Notes: generated by a model not told the origin, from the letters alone. Counted from the first letter of the stretch, positions 28,293-36,455 are shown. The stretch is 64,000 nt of DNA from Roseiarcus fermentans (GCF_003315135.1 NZ_QNRK01000023.1:55039-119038), one strand, 5' to 3'. Made by a program: numbers and translations.

Positions 28293-28691
28293 ATGCAAAC
28301 CCCCTGCTACTGCGCCGCGCTGCGCGCCGCCGCCCGCAAGACCACCGCGCTCTACGACGGGGCCCTCGCCCCGGCCGGGATCGGCGTCGCCCAGTTCAGC
28401 CTGATGCGGCGGATCAAGAGCGTCGGGACGGTGTCGCTGACCGAGCTCGCCCGGCTCGCCGAACTCGACCGCTCGACGGTCGGGCGCAACGTGAAAGTGC
28501 TCGCGCGCATGGGGCTGGTCGCGGAAATCCCGGCCGATGACCAGCGCGAGACGGCGGTGGCGGTGACGGAAGCCGGCCGGCAGACCCTGCGCCGCGCGCG
28601 CCCGCTGTGGGAAGCGGCGCAAGCCCGCATCGAGGCCGCGCTCGGAGACGCCGGCGCCGCCGCGCTGCGCGCGCTCGCCCTCGACCTGTAA
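28293..28691 (+). CDS. MarR family transcriptional regulator
   Basis: 132 aa winged-helix repressor. The DNA-binding helices lie in VSLTELARLAELDRSTVGRN, and the wing is PADDQRETAVAVTEAGRQ. The ATG at 28293 begins 2 bp after a perfect palindrome that overlaps a promoter, so the longer upstream frame is rejected. N-terminal cysteines (TPCYCAAL) recall MarR sensors in which Cys or small phenolics modulate binding, but this is speculative. The MFS gene lies 37 bp downstream and is the likely regulated transporter. Confidence 0.88.
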   Translation: MQTPCYCAALRAAARKTTALYDGALAPAGIGVAQFSLMRRIKSVGTVSLTELARLAELDRSTVGRNVKVLARMGLVAEIPADDQRETAVAVTEAGRQTLRRARPLWEAAQARIEAALGDAGAAALRALALDL

Positions 28692-28728
28692 CCATCCGCC
28701 CGACCATGGTCAGCCGAACGGAGACCCT

Positions 28729-30093
28729 ATGACGGACACGATCCGCCTTCCGAACGCTTCCGCGCCCGTCCCGGCGTCGCGCGCCGTCCTGTCGCTGTCG
28801 AACCGGCTCGCCGCGAGCATGAGCCGGCGCGGGCTGTTCTACGGCTGGGCGGTCGCGGGCGCGACCTTCCTCGTCATGCTGGCCAACGCCGGCGCGATGG
28901 GCGCAGCCGGCGTCTTCATCGTGCCCTTGCAGAAGGAGTTCGGCTGGAGCGCGGCGGACATTTCCTCGGCCTTCGCCATCCGCCTCGCGCTCTTCGGCCT
29001 GACCGCGCCGTTCGCGGCCGCCTTCATCAACCGCTTCGGCATCCGGCCCGTCGTCGTGACCGCGATCGGCATGGTGTCGGCCGGCCTTCTGGCTTCGCTC
29101 GCCATGACCCAGCTCTGGCAGCTCGTGGCGCTCTGGGGCGTTCTGATCGGCTTCGGCACCGGCATGGTGGCGCTGGTGCTCGGGGCGACGGTCGCGGCGC
29201 GCTGGTTCCACCACCGGCGCGGCCTGGTCGTCGGCATGCTGACCGCGAGCACCGCGACCGGCCAGCTCGTCTTTCTGCCGCTGCTGGCCAAACTCACCGA
29301 GGACCATGGCTGGAGAGCCGCGCTCGGCTTCGTCGTGGTCATGCTGCTGCTGGCCGGCGTGGTCGCGCTCCTCGTCCTGCGCGACCGTCCTTCCGACGTC
29401 GGGCTCGCGCCCTACGGCGCGCGCGCGCCCGATCCGCCGCCGCCGCAAACGCTCGCCTTCGGCCCGATGCTCGCCTCGCCCCTTCGGGCGCTCGCCGAAG
29501 CGCGCGCGAGCCGCACGTTCTGGGTGCTGTTCGTCACCTTCTTCGTCTGCGGCCTGTCGACCAACGGCCTCATCCAGACCCACTGGATTGCGCTGTGCGG
29601 CGACTATGGCGTCGCGCCGGTGGCGGCGGCGGGCGCGCTCGCGGCGATCGGCGTCTTCGACTTCGTCGGCACGATCCTGTCGGGCTGGCTGTCCGACCGC
29701 TACGACAACCGCTGGCTTTTGTTCGTCTATTACGGCTTGCGCGGCCTGTCGCTGATCGTCCTGCCGTTCACCGATTTTTCCGTCGTCTGGCTCTCCGCCT
29801 TCGCCGTGTTCTACGGGCTCGACTGGGTCGCGACCGTGCCGCCGACGGTGCGGCTGACGGTGCAGCGCTTCGGCGCGGAACGCTCGAACCTGACCTTCGG
29901 CTGGATCTTCGCCGCCCACCAGCTCGGCGCCGCGACCGCCGCTTTCGGCGCGGGCGCGTTCCGCACCGAGCTGATGACCTACCTGCCGGCGCTCTACGCC
30001 GCCGGCGCCGCCTGCCTGGTCGCCGCCGCGCTGGCGCTGACGATCGGCAGGCCGAGGCCGGCGCTCGCCGCCGCCGCGGCGGCGGCCGAGTGA
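28729..30093 (+). CDS. MFS transporter (oxalate/formate-antiporter-like)
   Basis: 454 aa, 12 predicted helices after a 40-residue cytoplasmic N-terminus. GWSAADISSAFAIRLALFGL and the loop between helices 2 and 3 fit the OFA/monocarboxylate branch of the major facilitator superfamily. Middle loop is Pro-rich (DPPPPQ). The ATG at 28729 follows CGGAGACC. Probably cotranscribed with, and controlled by, the MarR gene upstream. Substrate unknown. Confidence 0.87.
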   Translation: MTDTIRLPNASAPVPASRAVLSLSNRLAASMSRRGLFYGWAVAGATFLVMLANAGAMGAAGVFIVPLQKEFGWSAADISSAFAIRLALFGLTAPFAAAFINRFGIRPVVVTAIGMVSAGLLASLAMTQLWQLVALWGVLIGFGTGMVALVLGATVAARWFHHRRGLVVGMLTASTATGQLVFLPLLAKLTEDHGWRAALGFVVVMLLLAGVVALLVLRDRPSDVGLAPYGARAPDPPPPQTLAFGPMLASPLRALAEARASRTFWVLFVTFFVCGLSTNGLIQTHWIALCGDYGVAPVAAAGALAAIGVFDFVGTILSGWLSDRYDNRWLLFVYYGLRGLSLIVLPFTDFSVVWLSAFAVFYGLDWVATVPPTVRLTVQRFGAERSNLTFGWIFAAHQLGAATAAFGAGAFRTELMTYLPALYAAGAACLVAAALALTIGRPRPALAAAAAAAE

Positions 30094-30094
30094 A

Positions 30095-30113
30095 GGGGGC
30101 CGCATCGGCCCCC
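30095..30113 (+). terminator. GC hairpin directly after the MFS gene
   Basis: Perfect 8-bp stem GGGGGCCG/CGGCCCCC with a CAT loop, beginning 2 bp after the TGA. No T-run follows, so it may act as a weak terminator or protect the 3' end. Confidence 0.5.
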
Positions 30114-30399
30114 GCAGCCGTCCCCCGGTCTCGAGACGGCCGGGCGAGGTCAGGGCTGACTCCGCCGCGCTCCCCGACTATAAGCGCGCGAAGCCTGCGC
30201 CCGCCGCGTCCGTTCGTTTCGCGTCCTGGCCGGAGCTTGCCCTGGCCATCCACGTGGCCGCCGCCGCTGTCGCCGGCCGTGCTGGAGCGCGCGCCGCGAT
30301 GGCTTCTTCAGGTGGAGGGATGTGGATCGCCGGAACGAGTCCGGCCATGACGTCGTTGCGTCAACGACGCTGCCCACGCCAATTGTGAAAGGGGCCTCG
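30114..30399. other. Intergenic region upstream of sdhE-mfd with a palindrome
   Basis: About 290 bp. The only clear structure is an inverted repeat CGTCGTTG-CGT-CAACGACG at 30351-30369, about 30 bp before the sdhE start, which may be an operator or an mRNA hairpin. A TATAAG at 30179-30184 could be part of a promoter. No gene is evident. Confidence 0.35.
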
Positions 30400-30705
30400 A
30401 TGTCCGGCTCGATGCTGAGCAGCGCCGCGCTCGATGAGCGCCGGCGCAGGATTCTGTTTCGCGCCTGGCGGCGCGGGATGCGCGAGATGGACCTCGTGAT
30501 GGGCCAGTTCGCCGACGCCAACTTGCCGACGATGAGCGAATCGGAACTCGACGAATTCGAGCGGCTGATGGAGGCGCCCGACCCCGAGGTGCTGGCGTGG
30601 ATCGTCGGCGAGCGGCCGACGCCGGCGGTTCACGACACGCCGCTGTTCGCGCGCATCGCCGCCGCGCCGCGCGAGGCGCGTGAGCGGGCGAACCGCGACC
30701 GATGA
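30400..30705 (+). CDS. sdhE: FAD assembly factor SdhE (succinate dehydrogenase)
   Basis: 101 aa. SdhE (YgfY/SDHAF2) promotes covalent FAD attachment to the succinate dehydrogenase flavoprotein. The core RRILFRAWRRGMREMDLVMG holds the invariant RGxxE motif. The ATG at 30400 is preceded by GAAAGGGG and the upstream extension has no homology. The C-terminus overlaps mfd by 4 bp (ATGA). The sdhE-mfd linkage is common in alphaproteobacteria. Confidence 0.9.
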   Translation: MSGSMLSSAALDERRRRILFRAWRRGMREMDLVMGQFADANLPTMSESELDEFERLMEAPDPEVLAWIVGERPTPAVHDTPLFARIAAAPREARERANRDR

Positions 30706-33700
30706 GCGACGTCAGGGAGCGGACCGGGCCGGTCGACCTCGCCTTCGCCGCGCGGCGTCTGGAGGGCGGCGGCGCCGTCACGCTCTGCCGCGCCCCCGAG
30801 GGCTACGACGCCTTCGTCGTGGCCGAGCTTGCCCGCGCCCTCGCCGAAGCGGGCGAGAAGCGCGCGGCGGCGCTGGTGTTCGTCGCCCGCGACAGCCTCC
30901 GGGCGCAGGCGTTCATCGACGCGCTCGCCTTCGCTGCGCCCGGGATCGAGGCGCTGTACCTGCCCTCGTGGGACTGCCAGCCCTACGACCGCGTCTCGCC
31001 CAACGCCGCGGTTGCGGCCGAGCGCATGACGGTTCTGGCGCGCCTCGCCCGCACCCGCGGGGCGGTGGAGCGTCCGCGCGTGCTGGTCATGTCGGTCAAC
31101 GCGCTCACTCAGCGCGTGCCGCCGCTCAAATACGTCGCCTCCGCCGCCTTCTCGGCCGCGCCCGGCAACAGCGTGCGCATGGAAGAGCTGGCGCTCTGGC
31201 TCGAAACCAACGGCTATGCCCGCGCCAGCACCGTGCGCGACGTCGGCGACACCGCCATCCGCGGCGGCATCCTCGACCTCTATCCGCCCGGCGCGCCCCA
31301 TCCGATCCGGCTCGACTTCTTCGGCGACACGCTGGAGACGATCCGCGCCTTCGATCCCGAGACCCAGCGCAGCGTCGGCCAGCTGCGCTCGCTCGACCTC
31401 GTGCCGATGAGCGAGGCGCGGCTGACCACCGAGACGATCAAGCGCTTCCGCCAGCTCTACGCCCAGGAATTCGGCGCCCCCGCGCCCAACGACGACCTCT
31501 ACGCCGCCGTCAGCGAGGGCCGGCGCGCGATCGGCCTCGAGCACTGGCTGCCGCTGCTCTACGACCATCTCGACACGGTGTTCGACTATGTCGGCGACGC
31601 GCCGTTCGTGCTCGACGCCCGCGCCGAGGATGCGGCCGCGCAGCGCGTCGCCCAGATCGCCGACGCCTACGCCGCGCGCCGCGCCGCCTACCAGGCGGAC
31701 CCGGGAAAAGCCGACTACAAGCCCCTGCCTGCGGCAAAACTCTATCTCGCCGGCGACGAATGGAAGGAGCGGCTCGCGGCCGGGCCGCTGGCGCGGCTGA
31801 CGCCGTTCGAGCATCCGCCCGGCGGCGCGATCGTCGATTGTGGCGGACGGATCGGCCGCAATTTCGCCCCCGAGCGCCAGACCGAGGGCGCCAACGTGTT
31901 CGACGCCGCCGCCGCCCACATCAAGGATCTGCGCAAGGACGGCCGGACGGTGATCGTCGCGGGATGGAGCGACGGCTCGCGCGAGCGCCTGAGCCACGTG
32001 CTGGCCGAACACGGGCTGAAGTCGCTGGAGCTGGTCTCGTCCTATCATCAGGCCACGACGGCCCGCGCGGGCGCGCTGCCGCTGGCGGTGATCGCCCTCG
32101 AACAGGGATTCGAGGCGCCGGGCCTCGCGATCGTCGGCGAGCAGGACATTCTCGGCGACCGGCTGGTGCGCCGGGTCAAGCGCAAGCGCCGCGCCCAGGA
32201 CGTGCTGGCGGAGGCGGCCGCGCTCACCGCCGGCGACCTCGTCGTCCACATCGACCACGGCGTCGGCCGGTTCGTCGGCCTGAAGACGATCGAGGCCGCC
32301 GGCGCGCCGCACGATTGCCTCGAAATCCACTACGCCGGCGGCGACCGGCTGTTCCTGCCGGTCGAGAATCTCGAGCTTCTGTCGCGCTTCGGCTCGGAGA
32401 CGGGCGAACTCGACAAGCTCGGCGGGGCGGGGTGGCAGTCGCGCAAGGCGCGGCTCAAGAAGCGCGTGCGCGAGATGGCGGGGGAGCTGATCCGCGTCGC
32501 CGCGCAGCGCATGACCCGCCCCGCGCCGCGCCTCGTCGTGCCCGACGGGCTCTACGACGAGTTCTGCGCCCGCTTCCCCTACGACGAGACGCAGGACCAG
32601 GACAGCGCGATCGAGGCGACGCTCGCCGACCTCGCCGCCGGCCGGCCGATGGACCGGCTGGTGTGCGGCGACGTCGGCTTCGGCAAGACCGAGGTGGCGC
32701 TGCGCGCCGCCTTCGCCGCGGCGATCAATTCGAAGCAGACCGCGATCGTCGTGCCGACCACGCTGCTCGCCCGCCAGCACGCGCGCATCTTCAAGGAGCG
32801 CTTCGCCGGCCTGCCGGTCAGGATCGGTCAGCTCTCGCGCATGGTGGGCGCGGCCGAGCAGCGCGAGGTCAAGAAGGGGCTCGCCGAGGGCAAGGTCGAC
32901 ATCGTCGTCGGCACCCACGCCGTGCTCGGCAAGACCGTGGCGTTCAAGGACCTCGGCCTGGTCGTGGTCGACGAGGAGCAGCACTTCGGCGTCGGCCACA
33001 AGGAGCGGCTGAAGGAGCTGCGCGCCGAGGTCCACATGCTGACCCTGTCGGCGACGCCGATCCCGCGCACCCTCCAGCTCGCCATGACCGGCGTCCGCGA
33101 CCTCTCGATCATCGCCACGCCCCCGGTCGACCGGCTCGCGGTCCGGACGTTCGTCTCGCCGTTCGACGCGCTGATCGTGCGCGAGGCGCTGTTGCGCGAG
33201 CGCTACCGCGGCGGGCAGTCGTTCTACGTCTGCCCGCGCATCGAGGATCTGGACGAGGCCGCGGCCTTCCTGCGCCAGAACGTGCCGGAAGCGAAATTCG
33301 TCCTGGCGCACGGGCAGATGGCGGCGACCGAGCTCGAGGAGAAGATCGGCGCCTTCTACGACGGCAAGTACGACATTCTGCTGTCGACCGCGATCGTCGA
33401 ATCGGGCCTCGACATCCCGCGCGCCAACACCATGATCGTGCATCGCGCCGACATGTTCGGCCTAGGCCAGCTCTACCAGCTCAGGGGCAGGGTGGGCCGG
33501 TCGAAGATCCGCGCCTACGCCCTCTTCACCACGCCGGCCAGGGCCACGATCACGCCGCAGGCGGAGAAGCGGCTCACCGTTCTGCAGTCGCTCGACACGC
33601 TCGGCGCCGGCTTCCAGCTCGCCAGCCACGATCTCGACCTGCGCGGCGCCGGCAACCTTTTGGGCGAGGAACAGTCCGGCCACATCAAGGAGGTCGGCTA

Positions 33701-34232
33701 CGAGCTCTACCAGCAGATGGTGCGCGAGGCGGTCGAGCGCATCAAGGCGGGCGAGGAAGCGGCGCCGGAGGACCTGTGGTCGCCGACCATCCAGCTCGGC
33801 GCGCCGGTGACGATTCCCGAAAGCTACATTCCCGATCTCGCGACGCGGCTGTCGCTCTACCGCCGCCTGTCGGCGCTCGAGGACGAGGCCGAGATCGACG
33901 CCATGGCGGCCGAGATCGTCGACCGCTTCGGTCCGACGCCGCCGGAAGTGGGCCTCTTGATGAAGCTGGTCCTGATCAAGGCCCTCTGCCGCCAGTCGAA
34001 CGTCGAAAAGCTCGACGCCGGCCCGCGCGGCGCGACGCTGGCCTTCCGCGGCAACGCCTTCGCCAATCCGACGGGGCTGGTGAAGTGGGTGACGGCGCAG
34101 GGCTCGCTCGCCAAGGTGCGGCCGGACATGAAGATCGTCGTGGTGGACGACTTCGAGAAGCTCGCCGACCGGCTGGCGGGGACGCTGAAGATCATGCGGG
34201 AGATCGCGAAGATCGCGGGGAAGAAGGGGTGA
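30702..34232 (+). CDS. mfd: Transcription-repair coupling factor Mfd
   Basis: 1176-aa DNA translocase that removes stalled RNA polymerase and recruits UvrA. The N-terminal UvrB-like module (with PSWDCQPYDRVSPN) is followed by the CarD-like RNA-polymerase-interaction domain (DLVVHIDHGVGRFVGLKTIE). The RecG-type helicase has Walker A GDVGFGKTEVAL, DEEQHFGVGHKE and the TRG motif region, and the C-terminal domain is normal. Start overlaps sdhE. A long perfect palindromic repeat lies 8 bp after the stop and could terminate transcription. Confidence 0.96.
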   Translation: MSDVRERTGPVDLAFAARRLEGGGAVTLCRAPEGYDAFVVAELARALAEAGEKRAAALVFVARDSLRAQAFIDALAFAAPGIEALYLPSWDCQPYDRVSPNAAVAAERMTVLARLARTRGAVERPRVLVMSVNALTQRVPPLKYVASAAFSAAPGNSVRMEELALWLETNGYARASTVRDVGDTAIRGGILDLYPPGAPHPIRLDFFGDTLETIRAFDPETQRSVGQLRSLDLVPMSEARLTTETIKRFRQLYAQEFGAPAPNDDLYAAVSEGRRAIGLEHWLPLLYDHLDTVFDYVGDAPFVLDARAEDAAAQRVAQIADAYAARRAAYQADPGKADYKPLPAAKLYLAGDEWKERLAAGPLARLTPFEHPPGGAIVDCGGRIGRNFAPERQTEGANVFDAAAAHIKDLRKDGRTVIVAGWSDGSRERLSHVLAEHGLKSLELVSSYHQATTARAGALPLAVIALEQGFEAPGLAIVGEQDILGDRLVRRVKRKRRAQDVLAEAAALTAGDLVVHIDHGVGRFVGLKTIEAAGAPHDCLEIHYAGGDRLFLPVENLELLSRFGSETGELDKLGGAGWQSRKARLKKRVREMAGELIRVAAQRMTRPAPRLVVPDGLYDEFCARFPYDETQDQDSAIEATLADLAAGRPMDRLVCGDVGFGKTEVALRAAFAAAINSKQTAIVVPTTLLARQHARIFKERFAGLPVRIGQLSRMVGAAEQREVKKGLAEGKVDIVVGTHAVLGKTVAFKDLGLVVVDEEQHFGVGHKERLKELRAEVHMLTLSATPIPRTLQLAMTGVRDLSIIATPPVDRLAVRTFVSPFDALIVREALLRERYRGGQSFYVCPRIEDLDEAAAFLRQNVPEAKFVLAHGQMAATELEEKIGAFYDGKYDILLSTAIVESGLDIPRANTMIVHRADMFGLGQLYQLRGRVGRSKIRAYALFTTPARATITPQAEKRLTVLQSLDTLGAGFQLASHDLDLRGAGNLLGEEQSGHIKEVGYELYQQMVREAVERIKAGEEAAPEDLWSPTIQLGAPVTIPESYIPDLATRLSLYRRLSALEDEAEIDAMAAEIVDRFGPTPPEVGLLMKLVLIKALCRQSNVEKLDAGPRGATLAFRGNAFANPTGLVKWVTAQGSLAKVRPDMKIVVVDDFEKLADRLAGTLKIMREIAKIAGKKG

Positions 34233-34240
34233 GGGGGACC

Positions 34241-34313
34241 GTCATTGCGAGGAGCGAAGCAATCCATGCCGCAGGCCCTGCGGCATGGATTGCTTCGCTT
34301 CGCTCGCAATGAC
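34241..34313. repeat. Palindromic repeat (GTCATTGCGAGGAGCGAAGC family)
   Basis: A 73-bp near-perfect inverted repeat. It opens GTCATTGCGAGGAGCGAAGC and continues AATCCATGCCGCAGG; the other half mirrors it back to GCTCGCAATGAC. This sequence type is dispersed in many alphaproteobacterial genomes. Parts of the same core occur inside the two MITE copies (35210-35414 and 63325-63517). Located 8 bp after mfd, where the hairpin would act as a 3' mRNA structure. Confidence 0.8.
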
Positions 34314-34397
34314 GCCGAGAGGTCGGATCGTCACGCTCGACGGCGGCGAGACGATCGCCAACGCTGTCTTCGACCGGGGCTTTGTGGAGGCCGGGTC

Positions 34398-34612
34398 ATG
34401 AAGCTGCACCATTATCCGGAAACGGACCGCCTCTCCATCGAGTTCAAAGCCGCGCCAGGCGTCGAGACACGCGAAGTCGGCCCGGGCTGAACGTCGACCT
34501 CGACGCCGCGGGCGACGTGGTCTGATTCGAGATCGACGGCGCGTCGCGACACGTCGACCTGACGCCGCTGGAAACGGTCGCCCTGCCGACCAAAGCGACC
34601 AAGGCGGCGTGA
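34398..34612 (+). pseudogene. DUF2283 family gene, broken
   Basis: Begins with a sound ribosome-binding site (GTGGAGG) and MKLHHYPETDRLSIEFKAAP, then VETREVGPG, as in DUF2283 proteins. It then stops at 34488 because of a frameshift. The next frame continues the family pattern (NVDLDAAGDVV), has an in-frame TGA where a Gly is expected, then FEIDGASRHVDLTPLE to the end at 34612. At least one indel and one nonsense change make it non-functional. DUF2283 genes usually pair with DUF4258 genes as putative toxin-antitoxin modules; no intact partner is seen. Confidence 0.65.
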
Positions 34613-34629
34613 AGGCGCCGAAACCCGTC

Positions 34630-35004
34630 TCAGCGCAATTCGTCGACGATCTCGGGATGCCGGTCGAGGATGCCGATCAGCACGCCCGTCGGCCCGCTCG
34701 GCTCGACGAGGCCGCGCTCGTACTTATCGAACGCGTTCTCGCCGACCTTCAGCAACGCGCCGGCTTCGCGCTGCGATAGGTTCAGCTTCGCCCGCACGCG
34801 CCTTATCGTCGCCGGCGAGGGCACGCCTTCGATCTGTTCCTTCAGCGTCCGCAACGCCTTGTCGGCCACGTCCATGTCGTCGCCGACATGGACGCCGTCG
34901 CCTTCACCCGCCGGGTAGTAGCCCGGCAGGTCGACGGTGACGCTCTCGCCCTTGTAGGCGACCACGAAAGGCCGGACGCCATCACGGTTTCGACAGCGCG
35001 ACAA
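34630..35004 (-). CDS. MqsA-like antitoxin, N-terminus uncertain
   Basis: 124 aa if it starts at the TTG at 35004. The C-terminal helix-turn-helix is typical of MqsA: IRRVRAKLNLSQREAGALLK, then ENAFDKYERGLVEPSGPT and a final LIGILDRHPEIVDEL. The middle (VTVDLPGYYPAGEGDGVHVG) also matches alphaproteobacterial members. The N-terminal zinc-finger region is poor: there is no ATG, and only scattered Cys (RCRELSRC) before the conserved RPFVVAYKGE. No toxin gene is adjacent. Either an orphan regulator or a decayed gene. Confidence 0.65.
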   Translation of the reverse strand: MSRCRNRDGVRPFVVAYKGESVTVDLPGYYPAGEGDGVHVGDDMDVADKALRTLKEQIEGVPSPATIRRVRAKLNLSQREAGALLKVGENAFDKYERGLVEPSGPTGVLIGILDRHPEIVDELR

Positions 35005-35042
35005 TTCCCGACACCTTGTCTGAACGAGATTGCGTGCGCCGC

Positions 35043-35071
35043 TTGACGGCGACAGTTTCCGTAACTACAAA
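35043..35071 (+). promoter_or_regulatory. Putative brnTA promoter
   Basis: TTGACG (35043-35048), 17-bp spacer, TACAAA (35066-35071), only 5 bp before the GTG of brnT. If used, transcription starts near the GTG, giving a leaderless or very short-leader mRNA. Confidence 0.4.
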
Positions 35072-35076
35072 AACCT

Positions 35077-35571
35077 GTGACGACCTGGGATGAGAGCAAG
35101 CGGCTCGCGAACCTCGCCAAGCACGCGGTCGACTTTCACGACCTCGAGGGCTTGGCCTGGGACGAAGCCCTGACATTCGAGGATCGTCGCAAGGATTATG
35201 GTGAAAGGCGTAACTCCCAAGCCGGCAGCGAACAGCGCCGTCATCGCGAGCGAAGCGAAGCGATCCAGGGCCGCTGGGCTGCTGTTGCGCCCTCTGATCG
35301 TCCCGCCGCCCTTCGTTGCGAGCAGAAGACGGAGCGATTTTTTCCGCAGGAGGCAAGCGGCGGCATGGGTTGCTTCGTCGCTTCGCTCCTCGCAATGACG
35401 GGGTTGGGAGTTACTGAAAGGCGGTTGATCGCGATGGCGCCGCTCGGCGCGCGCTTGCACGTGGTGGTCTACGTGGAGCGCGCCGGTGAGCGCCGCGTCA
35501 TTTCCGCCCGGAAAGCCAACAGTCGTGAGGTCGCGCTTTATGAGAACGAAACTCGTTCGTCCGACGGCTAG
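35077..35571 (+). CDS. brnT: BrnT toxin interrupted in frame by a MITE (164-aa open fusion)
   Basis: The first 45 codons (MTTWDESKRLANLAKHAVDF to RRKDYGERR) and the last 48 (ERRLIAMAPLGARLHVVVYV to the end) are the two halves of a normal 93-aa BrnT. Between them lies a 205-bp transposable element plus an 8-bp target duplication, 213 bp in total, which is exactly 71 codons, and the element is open in this frame. The product would be BrnT with a 71-aa insertion between its first helix/strand region and the FVAMAP-like core, probably disturbing the fold. Deleting the element and one duplication restores a perfect BrnT. brnA follows with a 32-bp overlap. Confidence 0.85.
   Translation: MTTWDESKRLANLAKHAVDFHDLEGLAWDEALTFEDRRKDYGERRNSQAGSEQRRHRERSEAIQGRWAAVAPSDRPAALRCEQKTERFFPQEASGGMGCFVASLLAMTGLGVTERRLIAMAPLGARLHVVVYVERAGERRVISARKANSREVALYENETRSSDG
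35210..35414. mobile_element. MITE copy 1 inside brnT, with 8-bp target duplication
   Basis: 205 bp, ends GTAACTCCCAAGCC and GGGTTGGGAGTTAC (terminal inverted repeats). It is flanked on both sides by TGAAAGGC (35202-35209 and 35415-35422). It has no coding capacity of its own. The interior includes GTCATCGCGAGCGAAGCGAA and a right part TCGCTCCTCGCAATGACGG, i.e. it has captured or is built around the dispersed palindromic repeat found at 34241-34313. The second copy at 63325-63517 is nearly identical apart from a 12-bp length difference in the middle. Confidence 0.88.
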
Positions 35572-35800
35572 CGAGGACGCGAGAATCGCGCGTGGCGTCG
35601 CCGCCGATCCCGACGCCGCGCCGGACCTCTCGGAACCTGTCGAGGGGATCGTGCGCCGTCCGGGGCGTCCGCTGAAGGCTGACCGAAAAGTCTCCGTCAC
35701 CTTGCGGCTCGACCGCGATGTCGTCGAGCGTTTCAAGGCGACCGGGGCGGGATGGCAGACGCGCATCAACGCGGCGCTGAAAAGAGCGAAGTCGGGCTGA
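35540..35800 (+). CDS. brnA: BrnA-type antitoxin
   Basis: 86 aa. BrnA layout: an N-terminal BrnT-binding segment, the linker GIVRRPGRPLKADRK and a ribbon-helix-helix domain KVSVTLRLDRDVVERFKATG ending WQTRINAALKRA. Starts inside the 3' end of brnT (32-bp overlap), as in the first brnTA locus (26-bp overlap). It appears intact, so the antitoxin is retained although its toxin gene is interrupted. Confidence 0.88.
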   Translation: MRTKLVRPTASEDARIARGVAADPDAAPDLSEPVEGIVRRPGRPLKADRKVSVTLRLDRDVVERFKATGAGWQTRINAALKRAKSG

Positions 35801-35810
35801 GAGCAGGTCG

Positions 35811-36251
35811 TCACCCCGGCCAGAACCCATCGTCCAACACCTGCTCCACCGTCCACGGGCACGCCTCCGGAAACGTCGCCTCCAGCAGCCCCGTCTCTGC
35901 CACCGCATCCAGGCGGGCCCTGCGGTGGGCGGTCGCGATCGCCTGCGGCAGCAGGGGTCTCAGGCTCGGATTGTCGTCGAGATGGTCTTCGATGCGGTCA
36001 CGCTGGACGCGGATGCTCGCCTCCCAGCTCGGGCCGCGCTTGTCCGGCTGATACCGTCCCTTCAGGAGATGCAGCATGAGGACTTCGAGCCGGCTGACCA
36101 GTTCGCGCTTTTCCGTCCGCCCCATGCTGTCGATTTCCTCGGCGATATGCTCGATGTCCGCCTGCGCCAGTCTCCCCGCGCGCAGCAGGTCCACCTGCTC
36201 GCGGCTCCAGGCGTAGAAATCGCTGTCGTAGAGTGCGCTCTTCACGGGCAT
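35811..36251 (-). CDS. DUF29 family protein
   Basis: 146 aa, all-helical. It shows the DUF29 pattern: ALYDSDFYAWSREQVDLLRA, EHIAEEIDSMGRTEKRELVS, LEVLMLHLLKGRYQPDKR and a C-terminal PEACPWTVEQVLDDGFWPG. Function unknown; DUF29 genes are often found in variable regions. The ATG at 36251 corresponds to the start of homology. A paralogue (44221-44660) carries a frameshift. Convergent with brnA, 10 bp apart. Confidence 0.85.
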   Translation of the reverse strand: MPVKSALYDSDFYAWSREQVDLLRAGRLAQADIEHIAEEIDSMGRTEKRELVSRLEVLMLHLLKGRYQPDKRGPSWEASIRVQRDRIEDHLDDNPSLRPLLPQAIATAHRRARLDAVAETGLLEATFPEACPWTVEQVLDDGFWPG

Positions 36252-36455
36252 GGCGAGAGGATAATGGCTGCCGCGGCGGGCGTCCATGGCGAGAGGAACG
36301 CGGGTACCGGGGCCAATGTCGGGGCGCTGGTGTAGACGCGGCCGCTGGCCGCGCACCGCGCTCACCGAGCGGCCCGGTGACGGAACGCGTCCCTGAACCC
36401 CGCCCTGACCGTCTCGCGCGGCGACGCCGGCGCGGACCGCCGAGCGGCGCCAGCG

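Noticed and set aside
30351..30369. Palindrome before sdhE as a firm regulatory site
   Set aside because: The inverted repeat is real, but no cognate regulator or promoter could be tied to it, so it is mentioned only in the intergenic entry.
34309..34401. Short ORF MTPRGRIVTLDGGETIANAV ahead of the DUF2283 remnant
   Set aside because: I first considered it as the end of a DUF4258 partner, but there is no convincing family motif.
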